The notes under the pieces: model-generated
Database searches by the model: none
Seen by the model: the letters and a program-made list of their open reading frames with translations, nothing else
Told to the model about the DNA's origin: nothing
Program-made: the position numbers and the translations under genes
Shown here: positions 15,694-22,128 of the stretch, in pieces
Layout: every line of letters starts with the position of its first letter
How positions within the stretch are numbered: the stretch's first letter is position 1
Origin: Bordetella parapertussis
Lineage (GTDB): Bacteria; Pseudomonadota; Gammaproteobacteria; Burkholderiales; SG8-41
Assembly (NCBI GenBank): GCA_945906815.1
Contig: CAMDRT010000002.1
Span: 158,776-222,775, forward strand
DNA: 64,000 nt
Direction of reading: 5' to 3'

Positions 15694-16173
15694 ATGAGCG
15701 AGGCGGTTTTTCTCTCGGCTGAGGACCCGTTGCGCGGTGACGACGCTGTCGCCGCCTTGCTGGTGCTGGACGATGGCCGCTATGTGATGCAATTACGCGA
15801 CGCGATTCCGCGGATTTTCTACCCGGGACATTGGGGTTGTTTCGGCGGCGCTGTCGAAGCGGGAGAAGCGCCTGAGCACGCGCTACGGCGGGAACTCGCC
15901 GAGGAAATAGAGTTTGCTGCGGGCACCATGACAGAATTCACGCGCTTTGATTTTGACTTGCGCGGTCTGGGTCAAAAGAAAGTGTACCGGATTTTTTACG
16001 AAGTGCCGATCACCCAGGCGGCGCTCTCAAAACTGGTGTTACACGAAGGCGCTGCCTACCAGGCATTCAGCGGCTCACAAATTCTGCAGGAACGATGGGT
16101 AACGCCGTACGATGCCTTCGCCATATTGTTGCACTACCGGCGCGAGCGCTTTCAACCTGAAAAAAGCTATTAG
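15694..16173 (+). CDS. Nudix hydrolase
   Basis: 159 aa. The Nudix box runs from GAVEAGE to RELAEEIEF (G-x5-E-x7-REL-x-EE) around residues 51-72; the usual Gly near its end is replaced by Glu. Nudix enzymes hydrolyse nucleoside diphosphates linked to another group. After an NDP-sugar operon, an NDP-sugar or mannosyl-type hydrolase is possible, as is a house-cleaning role. The gene starts 15 bases after the transketolase C subunit and is followed by a 425-base gap full of repeats, so it probably ends the operon. Confidence 0.82.
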   Translation: MSEAVFLSAEDPLRGDDAVAALLVLDDGRYVMQLRDAIPRIFYPGHWGCFGGAVEAGEAPEHALRRELAEEIEFAAGTMTEFTRFDFDLRGLGQKKVYRIFYEVPITQAALSKLVLHEGAAYQAFSGSQILQERWVTPYDAFAILLHYRRERFQPEKSY

Positions 16174-16598
16174 CCACAGGGCACAGAGATCAATGGCACT
16201 ATTAAGCGTTTTCAGGGTGCACGCCGGTCACCAGCCACAGGTGGTGGCACACGTGCAATGCGCATCTCGCAACGGCGAACTTCAAGACCATTAACCACGG
16301 AAAACGCGGAACACACAGAAAAATTCCACGTCCTTTTTGTTTCCGCGTATTCCGTGTGTTCCGTGGTATATCGCCCTTAAGATAGCGCCATTGGGCACAG
16401 AGATCACAGAGGAAAATCAACAACATAAGGCGCGTGTTTATATCACCAAAAGGGTGAGCGCAAAGAGTCGGCACTATCCCTGTGTTCCTCTGTGGCTGAA
16501 TTGCCGTTTTAAGGCTGAATGCATCCCACAGAAAATTTACCTTGTATACTCATAATCATGCTCCTCCCGGAGTACGACTACCCATCGAAAGTACAACC
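16174..16598. repeat. Non-coding gap with nested dispersed repeats
   Basis: No gene is seen in these 425 bases. The 14-mer GGGCACAGAGATCA occurs twice in the same orientation (16179-16192 and 16393-16406). Just inside, CAATGGCACTATTAAG (16191-16206) faces its imperfect inverted copy at 16376-16393. Between them lies an imperfect hairpin, CCACGG...CACAGAA (16295-16320) against TTCCGCG...CCGTGG (16341-16366). A further CACAGAGGA-type inverted pair lies at 16396-16413 and 16478-16495. The layout looks like one intergenic repeat inserted in another. The promoter of the ThDP gene at 16599 probably lies in the last 100 bases, but no convincing -35/-10 pair was found. Confidence 0.7.
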
Positions 16599-18263
16599 AT
16601 GACGAACGAAACCAAACAGCATGTATACGATGTTCTGGCAAAGGCCTTCATGCAGGAAGGCGTGAGCACCTGTTTTACGCTGATGGGTGATGCCAACATG
16701 AACTGGGCCTCGCGACTGGCCCAGAATGGATGCCGCATGGTTTACGTCAGGCATGAGCATTGCGCCGTTGCGGCCGCGATGGCCTACGCGCGCAAGACCT
16801 CGGACGTGGGCGTTGCAACAGTCACCTGCGGGCCCGGCGTCACGCAATTGATCACCGCGCTCCCCGCGGCGGTGCGCGCGCATCTGCCGCTGGTGGTGTT
16901 TGCCGGAGAGGCACCGCTCAAAATGGGCTGGTACAACCAGATGATAGATCAGGGGCCGATCATCACGGCAACGGGCGCGGCCTATCATCCGCTGCACTGG
17001 CCCGAACGCATGCCGGTTGCGATACGCGATGCCTTCCTGCAGGCGCGCCGCGAACGGCGCCCGGTGGTGCTCGGCATTCCGTTCGATCTGCAGGAACGCG
17101 CCTGGGACGGGCCCGCGAATTTGCCGACGCCCTCGCGCGAATTGATGCCACGCCTGTCGCCGATTCCGCCGCATCCGGATGACGTGGCAAAGGCAGCGCA
17201 ACTGGTAGCGTCTGCCGAGCGCGTGGTGATTTTTGCCGGCTTGGGCGCCGTCGAGGCCAAAGCGGGGTCCGCGTGCCGCGCGCTGGCAGCGAAGACCGGC
17301 GCACTGCTGACCACGTCGTTGCCCGCCAGAGGACTGTTTCACGACGACCCGTACTGCATCGGCATCTCGGGCAGCTTCTCCACCGAGGTCGGGCTCGAGT
17401 ATCTGGCGCAGTCTGACCTGGTCATCATCGTCGGCGGCTCGCTCGCGTTTCACGCCGGCGGCGGCGGTCAGCTCTGGCGCAAGGCGAAGATGCTGCACAT
17501 CGACATCGATCCCGTAGCGGTGAACCAGGGCCAGGAAGTGGCGCGCAACCACTTACGCGCCGACGCACGGCTGGGCGTGGAGGCACTGACGGCGGCGTTG
17601 CCGGAACGCGGCAGCAAGTGGCGCACCGAGGCGATGGCCGCGCGTATCCACAACACGAAGGCCGACAGCCATGTGTTCGAAATCGAGCCGCAACTGCTGG
17701 ACCCGCGCGAGGTGGTCGAGTCACTCGAGAAAGCGCTGCCCGTGGAGTGGGAACTGGTGAACTCCGGAGGCCACTGCTCGTGGTTCTTCGCACAGATGCC
17801 TACACGCCCGAACGAACGATTCCTTACCATCCGCGAGTTTGGCGCGATCGGCAACGGCATCGCGTTTGCCATGGGCGTGGCAGCGGCCCGGCCGGAGCGA
17901 CCCGTGGTGTTGTTCGATGGTGACGGTAGCCTGACCATGCATATCCAGGAGTTTGAAACCATCAAACGTCACGGATTGAATATTCTGATCATACTGATCA
18001 ACGACGGTGCCTACGGCTCGGAGGTGCACAAGCTACGCTCGGAGGGACTGCCCGACACCGGATCGGTGTTCGGTCGTCCCGATTTTGCCGCCATCGCGCG
18101 CGGCTTCGGGCTTGAAGGAAAGACCTTCAAGAGCCTGGCGGACCTGCCCAAGCTGGTGCAGGAGTTCGCCCAAAAGGGCGGCGCGGCGGTGTGGGACTTC
18201 CACGTCTCCGACCGGGTCGTATCGCCGACGATACGCCGCGCGCACCCGGCGAAGCGCGCGTAG
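16599..18263 (+). CDS. Thiamine-diphosphate-dependent enzyme, acetolactate synthase-like large subunit
   Basis: 554 aa from ATG 16599; an in-frame upstream codon at 16542 would add 19 unlikely residues. The ThDP-activating glutamate is E53 in VRHEHCAVAAAMAYA, the central domain has VVIFAGLGAVEAKAG, and the C-terminal ThDP motif runs from FDGDGSLTM to LINDGAYG. The layout is that of acetolactate synthase, benzoylformate decarboxylase and oxalyl-CoA decarboxylase relatives. No small regulatory subunit is adjacent, so it is probably not biosynthetic IlvB. It converges on the F420 operon. A role in decarboxylating a 2-keto acid is a family-level inference. Confidence 0.83.
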   Translation: MTNETKQHVYDVLAKAFMQEGVSTCFTLMGDANMNWASRLAQNGCRMVYVRHEHCAVAAAMAYARKTSDVGVATVTCGPGVTQLITALPAAVRAHLPLVVFAGEAPLKMGWYNQMIDQGPIITATGAAYHPLHWPERMPVAIRDAFLQARRERRPVVLGIPFDLQERAWDGPANLPTPSRELMPRLSPIPPHPDDVAKAAQLVASAERVVIFAGLGAVEAKAGSACRALAAKTGALLTTSLPARGLFHDDPYCIGISGSFSTEVGLEYLAQSDLVIIVGGSLAFHAGGGGQLWRKAKMLHIDIDPVAVNQGQEVARNHLRADARLGVEALTAALPERGSKWRTEAMAARIHNTKADSHVFEIEPQLLDPREVVESLEKALPVEWELVNSGGHCSWFFAQMPTRPNERFLTIREFGAIGNGIAFAMGVAAARPERPVVLFDGDGSLTMHIQEFETIKRHGLNILIILINDGAYGSEVHKLRSEGLPDTGSVFGRPDFAAIARGFGLEGKTFKSLADLPKLVQEFAQKGGAAVWDFHVSDRVVSPTIRRAHPAKRA

Positions 18264-18270
18264 CTGTAGC

Positions 18271-18309
18271 GGCGGGATACCCCCGGATCAAGTCCGGGGG
18301 CCTCCCGCC
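18271..18309. terminator. Strong hairpin between convergent operons
   Basis: GGCGGGA (18271-18277) and CCCCCGGA (18280-18287) pair with TCCGGGGG (18293-18300) and TCCCGCC (18303-18309), leaving a five-base loop and a small two-by-two internal bulge. It lies 7 bases after the ThDP gene stop and 8 bases before the end of the dienelactone-hydrolase-like gene. The position between converging genes suggests a bidirectional terminator, but there is no U-tract on either strand. GTGTAGGGCGGGA-type sequence recurs near 51640, so it may also be a dispersed repeat. Confidence 0.6.
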
Positions 18310-18316
18310 CTACACT

Positions 18317-19018
18317 CTACGATCCCAGATGTTGGCGAAAAAAATCCACCGTAAGCGCTAAAGCCCGATCCGCATCGGCCTTGCGATAGGGCCTGCCCCC
18401 ATGCCGTGCGAACGCATGATCGGCTTCGGCATATTTGTGGATCGTCACCAGCGGATTGGGTGACAGCCGCCGCTCCAGCAAGGCATTCACTTCGGCTTGC
18501 ACCCAGCGATCCTGCATCGCCATGTGCAGCATGAACGGTCGATGCAGATTGCCCGCTTCACGAATATTGTGCTCGATGTAGGTGCCGTAATAGGCCACAG
18601 CACACTCGATATCGCTACGGCAACACAGCAAATAACACAGCTTGCCACCGAGACAATAACCCACCGCGCCCGCCTTGCCGTTGCATTGCGGCAGAGCCGC
18701 AAGATATTTCACGGTGTCTTCCATGTCGCGCACACCGAGGTCGTAATCGAAATCGTAATACAAATCGAACGCTTTTTTCGCGTCCTCGGGATTGCGGTCG
18801 GACAATTCCACCCCCGCCTCCTGCCGCCAGAACAGATCGGGCACCAGACACACGAAGCCGGCTTCGGCGAACGCCTGCGCATGTTGGCGCATGGTGTCGT
18901 TGACGCCCCAGATTTCCATGATCGCGACAATGCCGCCCACCGGCGTGCCATCCGGCACCGCCAGGTAGGCGTCCATCACGCCGTCGCGCACAGGCACTTG
19001 GATGTGGGATGTTTTCAT
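18317..19018 (-). CDS. Dienelactone hydrolase family protein
   Basis: 233 aa, the family length. The alpha/beta-hydrolase nucleophile is Cys122 in GYCLGG, as in carboxymethylenebutenolidase; an Asp in QDRWV near 170 and His in DHAFARHGG near 203 complete the triad, and Glu36 in MEIWGVN matches the Glu that activates the Cys. True members open dienelactones in chlorocatechol breakdown; many relatives have other ester or lactone substrates. It is the last gene of the F420 operon, 4 bases after cofC, so it may act on a product of the F420-linked oxidoreductase. That link is inference from position. Confidence 0.85.
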   Translation of the reverse strand: MKTSHIQVPVRDGVMDAYLAVPDGTPVGGIVAIMEIWGVNDTMRQHAQAFAEAGFVCLVPDLFWRQEAGVELSDRNPEDAKKAFDLYYDFDYDLGVRDMEDTVKYLAALPQCNGKAGAVGYCLGGKLCYLLCCRSDIECAVAYYGTYIEHNIREAGNLHRPFMLHMAMQDRWVQAEVNALLERRLSPNPLVTIHKYAEADHAFARHGGRPYRKADADRALALTVDFFRQHLGS

Positions 19019-19022
19019 AGGA

Positions 19023-19727
19023 CTATTTGGTGCGCGATGTGATTACGCCCGCGCTGCGCGACGCTGTGAGGGGCAATGGGGCCAGAAACTCTTGTGGTGC
19101 GTCACCGCTGTTGCGCCATTCCGCAAGATCTTCGGGCGTGTCCAGATCAAACGCCAGCGCCGCGTTGATGCACGGAAAAGTACGCACACCGCGCGCCTCG
19201 CCCTGCGCGATATGGCGCGCGTAACTATCCTTGCCAAACGCAAACTTGCGCACACTGGCATCGACCAGCAAGGCATTGGTGCCTTTGAAATGACGGTCGG
19301 GCGCGATCACCACGTCCTTACCGAGCACCGGCAGCATCTCCATCGCCGCCAACGCCTCAACCTCCAAACGCGGTAAGTCACACGGCAGGATCAGCAGCCG
19401 TTGCGCGCCCAGCGTCGCCGCCGCGTGAGCAGCAGCCTGCGACAATGCGGCATTCAGCCCACCGCTGGATGCCTGCTTACTGGTGTGTTCCGGCAGCGCA
19501 ATCGCACCCGCTTTACGCGCCAGCGCGAGCGTGACTTCGCATGGGCTCACCAGCACACAGCGCTGCGCGTCGCCCAGCCACGCGCGCACGACGCGCAAGG
19601 TGCGTGCGAGCAGCCAGCGATTAAGCTTGGCGCGTGCGGCCGGTTGCAGCACGGTGGACAAACGTGACTTGCCTTCGTTCACGCCGCGATGCGGCACAAT
19701 GACCCATACGTGTTTGTATTCAGACAT
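19023..19727 (-). CDS. cofC: 2-phospho-L-lactate (or 3-phosphoglycerate / PEP) guanylyltransferase CofC
   Basis: 234 aa. The nucleotidyltransferase start VIVPHRGVNEGKSRLS and the loop LLILPCDLPRLEVEAL (with the metal-binding Asp) are CofC hallmarks, followed by VIAPDRHFKGTNAL. CofC activates a three-carbon phospho-acid with GTP for transfer to FO by CofD. Known CofC/FbiD proteins differ in substrate (2-phospholactate in methanogens, PEP in mycobacteria, 3-phosphoglycerate in a Paraburkholderia symbiont); which applies here cannot be read reliably. It lies between cofD and the hydrolase gene. Confidence 0.9.
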   Translation of the reverse strand: MSEYKHVWVIVPHRGVNEGKSRLSTVLQPAARAKLNRWLLARTLRVVRAWLGDAQRCVLVSPCEVTLALARKAGAIALPEHTSKQASSGGLNAALSQAAAHAAATLGAQRLLILPCDLPRLEVEALAAMEMLPVLGKDVVIAPDRHFKGTNALLVDASVRKFAFGKDSYARHIAQGEARGVRTFPCINAALAFDLDTPEDLAEWRNSGDAPQEFLAPLPLTASRSAGVITSRTK

Positions 19728-19737
19728 TATTTAGGGA

Positions 19738-20667
19738 TCAGCTCCGCGCCAGAGCGAGCACGCGGCGAGCCAGCGTTGCGCTTTTGCGGCGATTGCTCAT
19801 CAAGGTATCGGTAACCAGCACGCGCTTGCCCAGACCTTGAATCGCGCCGGCTAACTTCACATCTTGCTGGTCGATCACCCAACGATCTACTGCGCTGCCA
19901 TAGTGGCGCGCAATTTCCAGCGCAGTGGGCCGCAATCCCAACTCGCGCATCATTTTTGCGGCAGGCCCTTTGACCGCCGCGCCGCCAATGATCGGCGACA
20001 CCGCCACCACGGGAAAGCTGCGCGCCTTCAGCCACGCTTTGATGGCAGGCACGCTGAAGATGGGCGCTATGCTCACGAACGGGTTTGAGGGGCACAGCAC
20101 CACAGCATCCACCCGCCCGCGCAGCACGCGCGCCAGTGCATCGGGCACACGTGCGTTGCGCGCGCCGGTGTAACGAAATCCGCTCACGCACGGCTGGCAC
20201 TGCTGTCGCACGAAGTAATTCTGAAAATCCATTTCACCCGATGTTGTTTTCACACGGGTGCGCACCGGCGTTTCGCTCATCGGCAAAATCCTGTGCGGGA
20301 TGCCCAGGCGCGCGGCAACATCGTGGGTCACTGCCGAGAGTGATGCGCCGCCACGCAAGGCCTCACGCCGCAGCACATGCAGCGCGAGATCGCGATCCCC
20401 CAATTGAAACCAGTGGGCGCCGCCCAGACGCTTTACTTCGTTCATGAACTGCCATGTTTCGCCCGCGCGGCCCCAGCCGGTTTGCGGATTGTTGACGCCT
20501 GCCAGCGTGTACAGCATGGTGTCGATGTCGGGGCAAACGGTAAAACCCAGGTGCTCGAAATCATCGCCGGTATTCACCACTAGGGTCAGTTCCTGCGGCG
20601 ACAACACCGCCGCCAGCCCGAGCGCGAGCTTCGCGCCACCGACACCGCCTGCCAGCGCCACGATCAT
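19738..20667 (-). CDS. cofD: 2-phospho-L-lactate transferase CofD (FbiA)
   Basis: 309 aa, normal for the family. It opens MIVALAGGVGGAKLALGLA, the CofD nucleotide-binding start, followed by VVNTGDDFEHLGFTVCPDIDT with the metal-binding aspartates; later blocks include CPSNPFVSIAPIFSV and SPIIGGAAVKGPAAKMM. CofD joins the activated phospho-acid from CofC to the deazaflavin FO, giving F420-0 or dehydro-F420-0. ATG at 20667 overlaps the cofE stop (ATGA), so the two are translationally coupled. Confidence 0.93.
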   Translation of the reverse strand: MIVALAGGVGGAKLALGLAAVLSPQELTLVVNTGDDFEHLGFTVCPDIDTMLYTLAGVNNPQTGWGRAGETWQFMNEVKRLGGAHWFQLGDRDLALHVLRREALRGGASLSAVTHDVAARLGIPHRILPMSETPVRTRVKTTSGEMDFQNYFVRQQCQPCVSGFRYTGARNARVPDALARVLRGRVDAVVLCPSNPFVSIAPIFSVPAIKAWLKARSFPVVAVSPIIGGAAVKGPAAKMMRELGLRPTALEIARHYGSAVDRWVIDQQDVKLAGAIQGLGKRVLVTDTLMSNRRKSATLARRVLALARS

Positions 20668-21434
20668 CGAAACAAGTCCTCGGCTTCGGGGCGCAGCAGT
20701 TCTTTGACCGAACTCTCACGCGGCGAATGTAACGCATAAGGAAATCCGCGCACCAGCACTGCGGGCGTGCCCTCATCCGCCTGGCCCATGACCAGCGAAG
20801 CGGCGGCAGCGAGTTCGTCGGCGGCGGCCACCTGCGTCACCTTCAGGGCGCGGCCTTCGCGGTCTTTATTCCCGCGCAAATCTATCAACGCCGGTATGCC
20901 GGCAACACCTATCGCGGTGCCGGTCACGCCGTGGCGCCAGGCGCGCCCGAAACTGTCGATGATGAGCACGCCCACGTCGACGCCGCTGTCGCCGCGCAAT
21001 GCGTGGCGCAACTGGCGCGCGCTGCCATCGGGGTCCAGCGGCAACAACAACACGGCGTCTTCGGCGCCCGGCACATTGGATTGGTCAATACCCGCGTTCG
21101 CCATCACAAATCCCAGCTTGTGTTCGACAATGATAATGCCCGGCTTCGCGCGCAGCACTTGCTGTGATTCACCCAGTATCAGTTCGACGATGCGCGGGTC
21201 TTTGTGGGCTACCTTGGCCAGCGTTTGCGCGCGCGCGGAGGGCCGCACACCCGCCAGTTGCACCAAACGGCCTTCGGCTTTGGAGACGATTTTTTGTGCC
21301 AGCACGAGGATGTCACCTGTCTGGAGCCGCATCCCCGTGCGCGCGATTGACGCCCGCAACAAATCCACGAGATCCGATCCGCGTTCGACTTCGGGAATGT
21401 CAGGTAAAGCAATAAGACGAAGTTCGCGCAGCAT
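20664..21434 (-). CDS. cofE: Coenzyme F420-0:L-glutamate ligase CofE
   Basis: 256 aa from ATG 21434; the open frame reaches 21539 but this start fits family length. Hallmarks are GDILVLAQKIVSKAEGR, the HKLGFVMANAGIDQSN block, DSGVDVGVLIIDSFGRAWR and GVAGIPALIDLRG. CofE adds gamma-linked glutamates to F420-0 with GTP. It is the single-domain form: the C-terminal FMN-dependent reductase domain fused in mycobacterial FbiB, which reduces dehydro-F420-0, is absent. If the pathway here starts from PEP, a separate reductase would be needed. Confidence 0.93.
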   Translation of the reverse strand: MLRELRLIALPDIPEVERGSDLVDLLRASIARTGMRLQTGDILVLAQKIVSKAEGRLVQLAGVRPSARAQTLAKVAHKDPRIVELILGESQQVLRAKPGIIIVEHKLGFVMANAGIDQSNVPGAEDAVLLLPLDPDGSARQLRHALRGDSGVDVGVLIIDSFGRAWRHGVTGTAIGVAGIPALIDLRGNKDREGRALKVTQVAAADELAAAASLVMGQADEGTPAVLVRGFPYALHSPRESSVKELLRPEAEDLFR

Positions 21435-21471
21435 ACGGTGAGGGTAGGGAAAACACAGCCATCCAGCTGCG

Positions 21472-22128
21472 TTACTTTGACGGCAAGCCGGTAATCCGTA
21501 TCCCCGACGCCGGGACTTTGTAACGTTTGTTAATCGCAATCAGCACCGACGTCAGCGCCTCGGACGCCACCGAATTCGCCAGCACGCCCGCGTGCCACGC
21601 GCGCAGGCCCGCGTCATGCGCGAGGCCGATCACCACTTCGCGCGCATCGGTATCGTCGCCGCACACCAGCACATCGCAATCGACCTCGTGCGCCGCATCC
21701 TTGAGGTGGGTGGCGGAAACGTTCTGGAATGCGGAGACCACTTTCACCTGCGCACCCAGCCGCCGCTGCAACGCCAGCACTGCCGATTCGCCGTTGGGCA
21801 ACTGCACTTTATCCACCCGCGGTGGGGTGAGCGGCACGGTGACATCAATCAGAATTTTACCGGCCAGTTGACCAGCGACACTTTCGGCGGTGGCCAGTTG
21901 TGCCGTGTAGGGAACGGTGAGCACCACTATCGCTGCCTGCGCGGCCTCTGCATTGCTGGCGCCGTGCACCTTGGCTTTGCCGCCGAGCAATAGATTCAGT
22001 TCCGCCGCGCTGGCTTGCGCTTTGCCTGCGTCGCGCGAGCCTATCACCACCGCGTGCCCTGCCAGCGCCCAGCGATAGGCAAGCCCGCTGCCTTCCTTGC
22101 CGCTACCGCCGAGCACGCCGATGTTCAC
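21472..22128 (-). CDS. npdG: F420-dependent NADP reductase (NADPH:F420 oxidoreductase)
   Basis: 218 aa; GTG start at 22128 overlaps the fbiC stop (GTGA). The N-terminal NADP-binding motif is NIGVLGGSGKEGSGLAYRWA, followed by VIGSRD; the block VVLTVPYTAQL and the later ISVTVPL-like strand with PNGESA, then VVSAFQNVSATHL, match the Fno/NpdG family. It moves hydride between NADPH and F420, supplying reduced F420 to the LLM-type oxidoreductase of the same operon. The absence of a membrane segment indicates a cytoplasmic protein. Confidence 0.9.
   Translation of the reverse strand: MNIGVLGGSGKEGSGLAYRWALAGHAVVIGSRDAGKAQASAAELNLLLGGKAKVHGASNAEAAQAAIVVLTVPYTAQLATAESVAGQLAGKILIDVTVPLTPPRVDKVQLPNGESAVLALQRRLGAQVKVVSAFQNVSATHLKDAAHEVDCDVLVCGDDTDAREVVIGLAHDAGLRAWHAGVLANSVASEALTSVLIAINKRYKVPASGIRITGLPSK

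Noticed and set aside
16174..16598. Possible CRISPR array in the repeat-rich gap
   Set aside because: Repeats are few, imperfect and of mixed orientation, with no regular spacer length and no cas genes in the window.
16578..17552. 324-codon minus-strand open frame opposite the ThDP gene
   Set aside because: Shadow of a well-supported gene; composition dominated by Arg, His and Gln.
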